Shown piece by piece: positions 34,101 to 44,709 of a stretch of 64,000 nucleotides of DNA. The notes below the pieces were generated by a model. It was not told where the DNA came from, ran no database searches, and saw nothing but the letters and a program-made list of their open reading frames with translations. The first letter of the stretch is position 1. Every line of letters starts with the position of its first letter. The stretch is from assembly GCA_038277395.1 (NCBI GenBank), contig CM076193.1:143085813-143149812 (forward strand). The letters are read 5' to 3'. The stretch is from Dryocosmus kuriphilus (lineage: Eukaryota; Arthropoda; Insecta; Hymenoptera; Cynipidae). Both the position numbers and the translations under genes were made by a program.

Positions 34101-37100
34101 AGCCGATCTCTCTACTTAAGACTGCCGCGAAAGTTTTCCACTTAGATATTTTCAATCGAGACCGTCTGAAAGGGGCCAAGCCAGACCGTCTCGATGACAC
34201 TTTGAAAATTTTTCAATCGAGTCCGTCTGAGAGGGCCATGGACAAAACCCTGTCAGACCGTCTTAAGTAGACGGTCTTGATTCGGTCTAGCCAGCCGATC
34301 TCTTTACTTAAGACTGCCACGAAAGTTTTCCACTTAGATATTTTCAATCGAGACCGTCTGAGTGGGGCCAAGCCAGACCGTCTCGATGACACTTTGAAAA
34401 TTTTTCAATCGAGTCCGTCTGAGAGGGCCATGGACAGAACCCTGTCCGACCGTCTTAAGTAGACGGTCTTGATTCGGTCTAGCTAGCCGATCTCTCTACT
34501 TAAGACTGCCGCGAAAGTTTTCCACTTAGATATTTTCAATCGAGACCGCCTTAGAGGGGCCAAGCCAGACCGCCTCGATGACACTTTGAAAATTTTTCAA
34601 TCGAGTCCGTCTGAGAGGGCCATGGACAAAACCCTGTCAGACCGTCTTAAGTAGACGGTCTTGATTCGGTCTAGCCAGCCGATCTCTTTACTTAAGACTG
34701 CCACGAAAGTTTTCCACTTAGATATTCTCAATCGAGACCGTCTGAGTGGGGCCAAGCCAGACCGTCTCGATGACACTTTGAAAATTTTTCAATCGAGTCC
34801 GTCTGAGATGGCCATGGACAAAACCCTGTCAGACCGTCTTAAGTAGACGGTCTTGATTCGGTCAAGCCAGCCGATCTCTCTACTTAAGACTGCCGCGAAA
34901 GTTTTCCACTTAGATATTTTCAATCGAGACCGTCTGAAAGGGGCCGTCTCGATGACACTTTGAAAACTTTTCAATCGAGTCCGTCTGAGATGGCCATGGA
35001 CAAAACCCTGTCAGACCGTCTTAAGTAGACGGTCTTGATTCGGTCTAGCCAGCCGATCTCTTTACTTAAGACTGCCACGAAAGTTTTCCACTTAGGTATT
35101 TTCAATCGAGACCGTCTGAGTGGGGCAAGCCAGACCGTCTCGATGACACTTTGAAAATTTTTCAATCGAGTCCGTCTGAGAGGGCCATGGACAGAACCCT
35201 GTCCGACCGTCTTAAGTAGACGGTCTTGATTCGGTCTAGCTAGCCGATCTCTCTACTTAAGACTGCCGCGAAAGTTTTCCACTTAGATATTTTCAATCGA
35301 GACCGCCTTAGAGGGGCCAAGCCAGACCGCCTCGATGACACTTTGAAAACTTTTCAATCGAGTCCGTCTGAGAGGGCCATGGACAAAACCCTGTCAGACC
35401 GTCTTAAGTAGACAATCTCGATTCGGTCTAGCCAGCCGATCTCTCTACTTAAGACTGCCGCGAAAGTTTTCCACTTAGATATTTTCAATCGAGACCGTCT
35501 GAAAGGGGCCAAGCCAGACCGTCTCGATGACACTTTGAAAACTTTTCAATCGAGTCCGTCTGAGAGGGCCATGGACAAAACCCTGTCAGACCGTCTTAAG
35601 TAGACAATCTCGATTCGGTCTAGCCAGCCGATCTCTCTACTTAAGACTGCCGCGAAAGTTTTCCACTTAGATATTTTCAATCGAGACCGTCTGAAAGGGG
35701 CCAAGCCAGACCGTCTCGATGACACTTTGAAAATTTTTCAATCGAGTCCGTCTGAGAGGGCCATGGACAAAAACCCTGTCAGACCGTCTTAAGTAGACGG
35801 TCTTGATTCGGTCTAGCCAGCCGATCTCTTTACTTAAGACTGCCACGAAAGTTTTCCACTTAGATATTTTCAATCGAGACCGTCTGAGTGGGGCCAAGCC
35901 AGACCGTCTCGATGACACTTTGAAAATTTTTCAATCGAGTCCGTCTGAGAGGGCCATGGACAGAACCCTGTCCGACCGTCTTAAGTAGACGGTCTTGATT
36001 CGGTCTAGCTAGCCGATCTCTCTACTTAAGACTGCCGCGAAAGTTTTCCACTTAGATATTTTCAATCGAGACCGCCTTAGAAGTGCCAAGCCAGACCGCC
36101 TCGATGACACTTTGAAAATTTTTCAATCGAGTCCGTCTGAGAGGGCCATGGACAAAACCCTGTCAGACCGTCTTAAGTAGACGGTCTTGATTCGGTCTAG
36201 CCAGCCGATCTCTTTACTTAAGACTGCCACGAAAGTTTTCCACTTAGATATTCTCAATCGAGACCGTCTGAGTGGGGCCAAGCCAGACCGTCTCGATGAC
36301 ACTTTGAAAATTTTTCAATCGAGTCCGTCTGAGAGGGCCATGGACAGAACCCTGTCCGACCGTCTTAAGTAGACGGTCTTGATTCGGTCTAGCTAGCCGA
36401 TCTCTCTACTTAAGACTGCCGCGAAAGTTTTCCACTTAGATATTTTCAATCGAGACCGCCTTAGAGGGGCCAAGCCAGACCGCCTCGATGACACTTTGAA
36501 AATTTTTCAATCGAGTCCGTCTGAGAGGGCCATGGACAAAACCCTGTCAGACCGTCTTAAGTAGACGGTCTTGATTCGGTCTAGCCAGCCGATCTCTTTA
36601 CTTAAGACTGCCACGAAAGTTTTCCACTTAGATATTCTCAATCGAGACCGTCTGAGTGGGGCCAAGCCAGACCGTCTCGATGACACTTTGAAAATTTTTC
36701 AATCGAGTCCGTCTGAGAGGGCCATGGACAGAACCCTGTCCGACCGTCTTAAGTAGACGGTCTTGATTCGGTCTAGCTAGCCGATCTCTCTACTTAAGAC
36801 TGCCGCGAAAGTTTTCCACTTAGATATTTTCAATCGAGACCGCCTTAGAGGGGCCAAGCCAGACCGCCTCGATGACACTTTGAAAATTTTTCAATCGAGT
36901 CCGTCTGAGAGGGCCATGGACAAAACCCTGTCAGACCGTCTTAAGTAGACGGTCTTGATTCGGTCTAGCCAGCCGATCTCTTTACTTAAGACTGCCACGA
37001 AAGTTTTCCACTTAGATATTCTCAATCGAGACCGTCTGAGTGGGGCCAAGCCAGACCGTCTCGATGACACTTTGAAAATTTTTCAATCGAGTCCGTCTGA

Positions 37101-37205
37101 GAGGGCCATGGACAAAACCCTGTCAGACCGTCTTAAGTAGACAGTCTCGATTCGGTCTAGCCGGCCGATCTCTCTACTTAAGACTGCCACGAAATTTTTT
37201 CACAC
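28197..37205. repeat. 192-bp satellite array (about 47 monomers) with higher-order repeats
   Basis: Monomers of 192 bp recur from the mariner edge to about 37205. Each has GTCTTAAGTAGA and its complement TCTACTTAAGAC about 30 bp apart, and the pair AGACCGTCT/AGACGGTCT around TAAGT in the copies that keep it. The two halves of a monomer share TTTTCAATCGAG(A/T)CCGTC, so the unit itself looks like an old dimer. Variants show higher-order structure: a 1152-bp (6-monomer) period at about 30110-32200, a 1525-bp period (8 monomers minus 11 bp) at about 32750-36000, and a 384-bp (2-monomer) period at 35800-37140. The repeated 61-64-codon ORFs start at TTG, stop at TAG in every unit, and are artefacts. 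Confidence 0.98.
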
Positions 37206-37229
37206 AGGTTATTTTTTTGTAATTATACT

Positions 37230-38720
37230 TTACTTATTTATATAATTTTTATAATTATTACAATTTTCATAAGTTTTAGTGCCCCATTTCTCAACTGCCT
37301 GTCTTAAGGAGGTTCTTTCGCGGAAAGAAAAACCGCATTTCTAACTGATTTTGAAAAATATTGTGGAGGAAATATATGTCTGTGTTCAGAAAAAGTTTTA
37401 GCATCGCTTATCGGACTTTTTATTGAGAAAATAAGTTTTGAAAATTCGCGCTTTTGTACAGTAGCTTATGAGGTAACGCTATTTCCACTGATACGGATAA
37501 TATGTATAATCACTTATAAACCGGGTTCGTAAATAAAAAACGAAGAAAAAGTGCTTTGAACACCGAACTTTACAATGGCATCAACAAGATAGTAGGTTAC
37601 CGGACTTTCAGAGAAGATATTCCATGAGGAGTATGTAAAACCCACCTCAAAATCGCACTAAACAGCAAGCACCGTAAGAACGGCAATAATAACGGAATAA
37701 ATTTTAACAAGAAAAGAGCATCAATTACGTTTCGTACAATTAATACAAGATAATTTTAACTCATATAGTAACTTGAAAAGTCAATAAATGTTATTCGGGT
37801 AGGACCCTCAAACAGGCACCCGAAAACTTCGGACCTGAGCGAAAGAACCTCCTTAATTAGCCCAGTGAATAGAAACAGCCTAGTTAGATTTTGGATATAC
37901 TTGCAAGTGATTCAAGTTAGAATTTTTTAAAATTTTATAACTATAATTTATTTATATAATTTTTATAAATAGTATAATTTTTATAAGTTTTAGTTTCCTA
38001 TTTAACAACCATCTGTCATAACTAGCCCAGCGGGTAGAAAGAGCCCAATTAGATTTAGGATGTACTTGCAAGGTTTAAGTGATTCAAATTAGGATTTTTA
38101 AAAGTCTTATCATTATAGTTTTATAATCAAAATTTATTTATTTACATATTTTTTATAATTATTACAATTTTCATAAGGCTTAGTGCCGCATTTCTCAACT
38201 GCCTGTCTTTATTAGGCCAGTGAATAGAAACAGACGAGTTAGATTTTGGATATACTTGAAAATTTTAAGTGATTCAAATAAGTATTTTTAAAAATTTATA
38301 TGAACGTAATTTATTTATTTATATAATTTTTATAATTATTATAATTTTTAAAAGTTTTAGTGTCCCAGTTTCCAACTGCGTGTCTTAATTAGCCCAGCGA
38401 GTAGAAACAGCCCAGTTAGATTTTGGATACGTTTGCAAATTTTAAGTGATTCAAATTAGGATTTTGAAAAGTATTATAATTATAATTTTATAATTATAAT
38501 TTATTTATTTATATAATTTTTATAAGCTTTAGTGTCCTATTTCCCAGCGAGTAGAAACAGCACAGTTAAATTTAAAGTCAGTCTAGAAACTATTTCCATC
38601 TAAATTAGGACTTGATTTTCTTCGAAACAAAGAAGTATTTTTAGTAGAATTAATTAGAGATATTATTTTTGATATACTTGCAAATTTTAAGTGATTCAAA
38701 TTAGAATCTTTAAATTTGAA
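37230..38720. repeat. Right flank: about 4-5 tandem copies of a 180-200-bp AT repeat
   Basis: The phrases TAAGTTTTAGTGTCCCATTT, TAGCCCAGCGAGTAGAAAC, CAGTTAGATTTTGGATA and TTTAAGTGATTCAAATTAGG recur near 37270/37860, 37990, 38170, 38350 and 38520, joined by ATTTATTTATATAATTTTTA linkers. One copy is interrupted by the element at 37308-37852. Confidence 0.88.
37304..37856. mobile_element. 545-bp non-autonomous element with TTAA duplication
   Basis: The element 37308-37852 has perfect 14-bp inverted ends GGAGGTTCTTTCGC/GCGAAAGAACCTCC and TTAA on both sides. Related copies at 25960 and 38385 read GTCTTAATTAGCCC without insertion, so the empty site is known. TTAA is the target of piggyBac-type and some other transposases. 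No ORF of note lies inside. The termini do not begin with the CCC common in piggyBac, so the class remains open. Confidence 0.92.
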
Positions 38721-39300
38721 AAGCATTGAGTGACATGTTCGATTTTTCAAGATTTTCAAATTGAAAGTAATTAAATTTTGAATGCCTTAGTCTAAAACGG
38801 TTTTATTTTTAAGATGTGAGTTTGAAAATTATTAATTTATTTTTCATTCACCAAGTAGGGGATCATTAAATTTCAAAATATGCATAAACAGTTTCTAATA
38901 CTTTCTCGAAACTTTTCAATATTATGCAGTAAATTTGAAGTTTCTATATATTGATTTAATCAGGTTTCAAATTTCAATTTGAATCAATATTAAATTTTAA
39001 TTTTGTATGTTTTATTCTGACTTTTTTAATTTTTAGTGACGACAATATACAATTTTCCAGTTTTGTTTTGAAACAAACAAATTCCATTTTAAAATTGCAC
39101 AAGTTTGAAACTTTATTTTTAGTGTGTTAAATTTTGATTGAACCAGATTTAAAATTATCCTGTTATGAAAACATTAATTAGAAAATTTAGAATTTAGAAT
39201 TTTGAAAGTATCAAATTTTAAAAAGCTATATTAAGGAAATATTGTGAAATTCACGCTGAATTTAAAAATCAATTTTAAATGGTTAGAATTTGAAATTTGA
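38721..39300. other. AT-rich, no gene
   Basis: Sequence rich in AAATTTTGAA and TTTCAAATT words without a strict period. Nothing coding is seen. Confidence 0.5.
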
Positions 39301-39725
39301 GATTTCAACTATTTCAAATGGTTTTAATAAGATTTCAAGAGATTCAAAGGATTTACTGGAACTTAAAAATAATACAATATGAATTAAAATTCTTCAAAGG
39401 ATTTCTAAATGTTTCGAAAGATTTCAAGAGAATTCATAAAATTCCAAAGGCTGAAAAGATATCTAGTAACTAAAAGAACTTTTCAAATTATTTTAAAAGA
39501 CTTCAATCTATTCTTACTTTTTTGAATTTTTTCAAAATCCAGGAAAATCCCTTGTATCTTTTTGATATTATTGAAAATGGTTTCAAATCATTTCGAGTCT
39601 CTGGCATTTTTTTTTTCTTTATGAAGCTTTCAAGTCCCATGAAATCACGTGAAGTTCCTTGGAATTATTTGAAATTACGAAAAATCCTTTAAAGTCCTTT
39701 GTAATATTGTCAAATAACTTGAAAT
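39300..39725. repeat. Degenerate GATTTCAA simple repeat
   Basis: Loose units such as GATTTCAAGAGATTCAAAGG on the left turn into CTTGAAAT-type units on the right, as in the larger tract at 51050-53250. No gene is seen. Confidence 0.75.
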
Positions 39726-40150
39726 TTTTGTTTTGTGTTCACGCTACTGACGGAAACGATCTGCACCCGCGTTTTTGACCTATTGTTAAAGTGCCTTAAA
39801 TGTTATATTATTAACATAAATTTTCTTCCTCAAACTGTCACGAAAGGCAAGAAAATTCTGCGTCTAATAAGCCCAAGTTGAAGGAGAAATGTCAATTTCA
39901 TAAAATGATGTTGCAAAAAAACTTCAAATTTTGATGTTTCCAGAAAATTTAAATACATCTATAATAAATTAATATTTTTGAATAGCGACTTTTTTGCGCC
40001 AAGTTTGACCCTAGGACAGAATTTAGGGATAAAATTCTAAAAATATCCTAACAATTTAGACATTTAGTTACAGTTAACTTCCGATGTAGTACCGCCAAAT
40101 TTAATTCCGAGTCCCCTTAGTTCGTATTCGAGATTTCCCCCAGTTATGAG
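39726..40150. other. Apparently unique sequence
   Basis: No tandem words and no convincing exon. Composition is slightly richer than in the neighbours. Confidence 0.4.
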
Positions 40151-40550
40151 GCCATTCAAATTTCTGTAAATCATTAAAAATCTTTGAAATAACCCAAAAT
40201 ACTTTTAAATTTACTTGAAATCTTTTGAATTATTTTGTATTTTTTTCAAATCTCTCAAAATCTTTTAAAATCCCTTCAAATATTTTGTACTTGTTAAAAA
40301 TATTTCGTATTCTTTTTAAAGCCCTCTAAATCGTTCGAAATTCACTTGAAATCTTTTGAATAATTTTTCATTCTTTTGAAATTCTATGAATTCGACTTAA
40401 CTCCTGTAAAATCCTCTAATATTCCATGCAATATCATGGAATACCTTGCAATATTTTGAAATTATTTTAGAATACCTTTTTTCTCAATCTCACGAAGTAA
40501 AATCCCTTCAAGCCTTAAAATCTTCTGAAGTCCCTTAAAATATCTGAATT
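40150..40550. repeat. Degenerate TTGAAATCTTTT simple repeat
   Basis: Units like CTTGAAATCTTTTGAATTAT and TAAAATCCCTTCAAAT recur every 11-15 bp. It is the same class as 6290-6600. Confidence 0.78.
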
Positions 40551-40621
40551 ATTGGAATCTCGTGGTCTAGTGGTAAATTTTTCTCGGCTTAATATAAAAA
40601 ATCCCAAATTTTAACTTAACG

Positions 40622-41160
40622 AATTCAGATTCTAATATTAATTTAAACAACAATAGTAATGATTTTAAAAATACAATTTCAATACCTTTTCATGGTGCTT
40701 TATCTTTTGAAATTAATCGTATACTTAAAGATTTTAATATTAGAACATGTTTTAGAATTGAATCAAAATTAGACAATACTGTGAAACTTGGTAAGGATGC
40801 TTTAGAGACAAAACAACTCTCGAATATTGTGTATAAAATTTAATGTCTAAATTGCGAAACTTGCTATGTAGGTCAAACTGGCAGATTGTTGCGGACTAGA
40901 ATTAATGAACATCAAAATAACATCAAACATAAACCTAAATATCACCAAGTAATAGCTAAACACATTATTTCCACAGGTCACAATTTTGATTTTGATAGCA
41001 TAGAAGTATTATACAAAGAACCTGATAAATTTCAAAGACTAGTTGCAGAGATGTTTTTTTTTATAAAAAGGAAGGTGAAAAATGTTTAAATGTTCAAACT
41101 GACCTAAATTATTAGAGCTCTATTTACAATGCCATTTTAGATTCTACATATATGTTAAAA
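40622..41160 (+). pseudogene. Penelope-like element C-terminus with GIY-YIG endonuclease
   Basis: One frame runs from about 40622 through FHGALSFEINRILKDF into the GIY-YIG module: VYK, a TAA at 40841, then CLNCETCYVGQTGRLLRTRI (the YIG equivalent is YVG), and EVLYKEPDKF. Penelope-like retroelements carry such an endonuclease after the reverse transcriptase, with the paired-Cys CxxC and TRINEH motifs seen here. A 1-nt shift near 41070 is followed by a frame reading EGEKCLNVQTDLNY. No reverse transcriptase domain is found upstream, so this is a 5'-truncated, broken copy. A free-standing GIY-YIG gene is less likely. Confidence 0.85.
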
Positions 41161-41538
41161 CAAAGATTTAACCTATTACATTATATAAAGTTCATACTTG
41201 GCGATTAAATGTTTGTTTCTACATAATATTAACATCTGTGATAATTGATCATAATTCTACTCCATAATTTGTAAAAATGTACTCTTATTCTTAATATGCT
41301 ACTGAATTGTCGACTTTTGTCAAAATTGCTCTCTATTGGGATCCGCTATACTGCGATACGCTATCTAGTGGCAGAATGTAAAGACGTGATTCCAGGTAGA
41401 TTTTGACAGATCGCATGGGAAATCGCATAAAAATCAGACAAAAATAGTGTTTTCCGAAAAATAAACCATATATTGTGCGTGACATTAATATAAAATTAAG
41501 GGAAAAGTGTCTTTTGTTACGTTAAATAAAATTTGAAT
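41161..41538. other. Spacer before the THAP exon
   Basis: AT-rich. A GTGATTCCAGGTAGATTTTGA phrase at 41386-41406 looks like an exon end with a splice donor. Similar text, GCGATTCCAGGTAGGTTTTGA, is on the minus strand near 42985 upstream of the SWIM fragment. Confidence 0.4.
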
Positions 41539-41815
41539 ATGAAATTTGCACCGCGAAAATCGAAAAGTAAGGAGTTTTGATGCGCGTTTGGCTGTTCATG
41601 TACAGCTAAAAAAAGCCAAACAGTGAGATTTTTTCGTTTCCCTAAAGCTGATGCATCAATTGTTACTGTTAAAAATGCCTATGAAATATCCGAAAATATT
41701 GATCGGCGTAAAGCTTGCGAAAAGGCATTAATAATGGGAACAAATGCACCTAATACCATGGTGGTGTGCTCCTTGTACTTTACAAGCGACAGTTTTTACT
41801 GCTCAAGTAGGTATG
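41539..41815 (+). pseudogene. THAP-type zinc-finger exon, decayed
   Basis: An ATG at 41539 opens a frame interrupted by TGA at 41578-41580. The same frame then reads CAFGCSC, VRFFRFPKAD, RRKACEKAL and VVCSLYFTSDSFY. This is the THAP C2CH layout: a Cys pair, the FFRFP block, and the CSL(H)F block. The usual His of the last pair is Tyr, and the conserved Trp near RKxW is Cys, so zinc binding is probably lost. A splice-donor-like AG|GTATGG follows at about 41811. THAP domains are DNA-binding fingers found in insect regulators and in P-element and other transposases. It could belong to a decayed host gene family or a transposon. Confidence 0.7.
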
Positions 41816-41859
41816 GTTATTTCGATAACATAAATTATAAAATTATTCTTTTTAAATAA

Positions 41860-42600
41860 AATAACATATTATAAAATATAAAACAGGGAACAAGAAATGG
41901 TTCTGAAGAGTAGCTTATTCCAAAAATGTATATTGAGTCGTTGCTAAAAGGTTGCGAAATTTGGACTACGAGTTTTTTTAATGGACCTGTTTATATTTAA
42001 TGAAAGTATATTTTTTTATCTTCATTCAGACCTAAAATACACAGAAAATTCTTATTTCAAAGATCAAGTGGAAACAATAGTGAAGATAAATTTTATAAAG
42101 AAAATTGTATTTATTAGGGATGTCATCGATGAGAAAATTATTCAACAGCGGATAATAAGTACCTTCGAAATTATTTTAAAAATACTTAGAGTGGAGATAA
42201 AAATCTTTAAAAATAATAAAAAGTGTGTCAGTGGCACATTTTTTCAAATCATACGTTACACGATTTACAAAAATTTTGTAAACTTACAAATAATCCTTGT
42301 ACTTTTATGAAAACTTACACTTAATTATAATAAAATATTCCCAATATTCTTCTTTCATATTTATTAATACATTCATTCACCATTTCGAGTAAACAAAACA
42401 GTGAATTTCAGGAAACTCGTTTACGTACGCTAATATAACCTCAAACTTGGAAAAAACTAAACTTATTTAACACACGAAAAGAAAGTCTTTACTCATAATT
42501 TACACTTACTGTTTAATTTACATTATAATAAATTACAAAAAATTATAATAAGGCATGATTGACAACGATAAAATTATTTGTTGTCATATGATATTATGAT
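41860..42600. other. AT-rich spacer, no supported gene
   Basis: A plus ORF of 109 codons (41981-42310) is Ile/Phe/Lys-rich with no recognisable domain. It could be intronic. Nothing else is seen. Confidence 0.4.
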
Positions 42601-42604
42601 ATAC

Positions 42605-42909
42605 TTACATGCTTAGAAACAATAATGTTGCAACTACGTGTTTACACTTCTGGCTAGATCCAGCTTTGCACGTACAAAGAACATTTTCCATAGCACCGTT
42701 CAACAATTTTCTTTTTATTTCATGAGGAATACCTTTTAAATTAGATGTTTGCAAACAATATGCAATTATTGACACCGAACTGTCATCGCCTTCTTCTTTT
42801 CCCAAAGAAGAAGGTGTCCCGCTTGTAGAATTTGTTCACCTTCAACGAAATTTCTACGTGAAGGTGTCGACTTCGTAAATTCACAAATTTTACCAATAGT
42901 GAACTTCAT
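42605..42909 (-). pseudogene. SWIM zinc-finger fragment
   Basis: On the minus strand an ATG at 42909 starts a frame (MKFTIGKICEFTKS) that runs about 30 codons. A 1-nt shift near 42820 leads into the frame ending at 42605, which reads DDSSVSIIAYCL and NVLCTCKAGSSQKCKHVVAT. The CxC...CxH spacing is the SWIM zinc finger. In insects SWIM fingers occur in multi-copy proteins of unknown role, some also with THAP or nuclease domains. The piece may be one exon of such a gene. The frameshift and the lack of neighbouring domains suggest decay. Confidence 0.65.
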
Positions 42910-43842
42910 TTTATATATATTTTCAATAATGTTTGATGATTATCGCACTTTTGCCATGCATTTATTCAAAACCTACCTGGAATCGCGGCCATTTTGATAT
43001 TTTTGTGATGTCTCTCGACGGTGGCGCACCCAAGATTTCAGATCCCAATTCTCTTTCTTTATGACTCACTACATTTAACCAGTCATTTTACAATCATGGA
43101 GCGGAACGCTCTGTTCTTGCGTCTATTTTTAGTTTATTCATATAACTTTAAACAATTTACAGAAAAGATTACAATAGTTTTTTCAAAACTTGGATTCCAC
43201 AATTAACATTAATTAAAGAATATATTTAATTGCACAAGGTAACAAGTTTTATAATTTTTAACCTCAAAATTTTTAACCTCTAAATTCTACAAATTTGTTC
43301 TTTCTGTTACAATTTTTCTTTTCAATAACTCACAGATGAAAGAAGAGAATAGAGATCAATTCTTTTCAAATTTAATGTAAATGAACGATCTCGGATTTTC
43401 AACATTGTTTTGAAGAAACTGAAATGCCTGATGAGGAGAGGGTTTTACCTCTTGAAGCGTCGCAATACTATTAATAAATGATTTAGACCGAAGAATGTGA
43501 AATTGTTTTCAACTTATTTTATTAAAGTTATAATTCTCAAACATGAACAAGCATCAACCAATTAATTTATAAACCAAATCAAAACAATTCAAAAAGATTA
43601 TTTAAAAACGGATTCGCATGTTTGAATTTTAAGGGGTGGTTTCACGTCTTGCCACTTTTGTCATTATGAATCACCTATCAATTATTAATAGTACAAATTC
43701 GTGAGAACCTCCCCTTTATTTACACATTTCTAAATAAACTTGATATTGACAATAAAAAATGTCTTATTAAAAAGTAATGTTTTAGTCATTACTATTTTAT
43801 TTGCTAAAATTGAGAAGTGAAAAATGGAGGAAGAATTTTCAT
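42910..43842. other. Upstream or unique stretch
   Basis: Includes ATGGCCGCGATTCCAGGTAG on the minus strand at about 42978-42997 (possible tiny first exon and donor). The rest is AT-rich without repeats of the surrounding classes. A 61-codon ORF at 43021-43206 has no recognisable domain. Confidence 0.35.
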
Positions 43843-44001
43843 ATGGCTATTGGCTTCTTGAAAGTTTTTCTTGCTCTTTGCATGACCTGATATCCGAAAG
43901 CTGAGGTTGTCGAATTCTTCTCGAAAACCAATTTCGCCAAGGCCCTGAGCTTCAATGAGAACAAGTTTAGCAAGCACAAAGCTTCCCTCGGAAAGGCTCA
44001 G
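43843..44001 (+). pseudogene. Possible secreted-protein first exon with in-frame TGA
   Basis: The ATG at 43843 starts MAIGFLKVFLALCMT, a textbook hydrophobic signal-peptide core. TGA follows at 43888-43890. The same frame then continues as YPKAEVVEFF and ALSFNENKFSKHKASLGKAQ to a splice donor CAG|GTAACT at 44001/44002. The open frame before and after the TGA, the composition and the donor suggest a real exon whose Cys, Trp or Arg-type codon became a stop. I do not recognise the family. A possible second exon in phase is 44368-44490. Small secreted proteins evolve fast, so lack of recognition is not evidence against a gene. The minus-strand ORF over the same bases is its shadow. Confidence 0.45.
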
Positions 44002-44367
44002 GTAACTTACCACCCTCAAGGATCAAATATTTTCACATACGTCACGTGTGGCTTATCACGACCATAACTGACGGTTATCAGAAAATCGGGGCAAAACGCT
44101 ACTTGTCCATTAGAAAAGGGCGATAAGGTAATTTTAATTATTTTATCTTTAATATTTAGAAAAAAGGTCTCTAATGCCAGCACATTCTGGAAAATAAACT
44201 CGTTAAAAATGTGTATACTTTGTGAATGAATGATTAAGTTTCCCTTCTTTATTTATATTAGTGCTAAAAGGTGTATTTGTTAGACATTCTGAAGTAAAAA
44301 ACGTGGAGTGAAACTGAAACTATTATTTATTGTGCAATACATGTTTTCACTTCGAGAGAAATTTTAG

Positions 44368-44490
44368 CACCTTGAATTGAAGGAGCTCAGATTGACTTCG
44401 AGACGGCCAATTCAAGTTTGTGTGACAAGCAAATATATATCAAAGCAAGTTAAACGTCTCGAGTTCGAACTCAACAATCGTAGCCATTGA
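44368..44490 (+). pseudogene. Possible second exon of the secreted-protein candidate
   Basis: AG at 44366-44367 is followed by a 40-codon open frame (HLELKELRLTSRRPIQ ... FELNNRSH) ending in TGA. Its phase fits the donor at 44002. The polypyrimidine tract is weak and the link to 43843-44001 is inference only. Confidence 0.2.
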
Positions 44491-44709
44491 AACTTTGTCA
44501 AACTCAGAAGTCGATTTCCTTATTATAACACCTTCTACGTCTCTTCAATAAGTTCAAACTTTATTAGCTCTCAACAAGCTGCTTATTATAATAAACTTTT
44601 AATTCACTTCAAACTTTTTCTTTTATATGAACAAGGTTTAAAACGTTCTTAGGGGAAATGGCCTGAAGCGAGGTCTGAAGCAACTTTAGCACTCTGCAGT
44701 TATCTTCAT

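Noticed and set aside
28336..37140. Many 61-64-codon ORFs with almost the same protein in the satellite
   Set aside because: The 192-bp period is a multiple of three and each unit ends in TAG. The frames start at TTG and exist only because of the repeat period.
28197..37205. CRISPR array or VNTR-coded protein
   Set aside because: Repeats are contiguous 192-bp units without unique spacers, and the rest of the window is clearly eukaryotic.
25925..38720. The direct repeats around the satellite as LTRs of a retrotransposon
   Set aside because: There is no primer-binding site, gag or pol between them, and the right copy is itself a tandem series.
40555..40600. tRNA gene suggested by TGGTCTAGTGGTAAAT
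   Set aside because: Only an A-box-like word is present. No B box or cloverleaf follows.
43888..43890. Selenocysteine TGA in the secreted-protein candidate
   Set aside because: I see no SECIS-like structure and the position lies in a signal peptide. A nonsense mutation is simpler.
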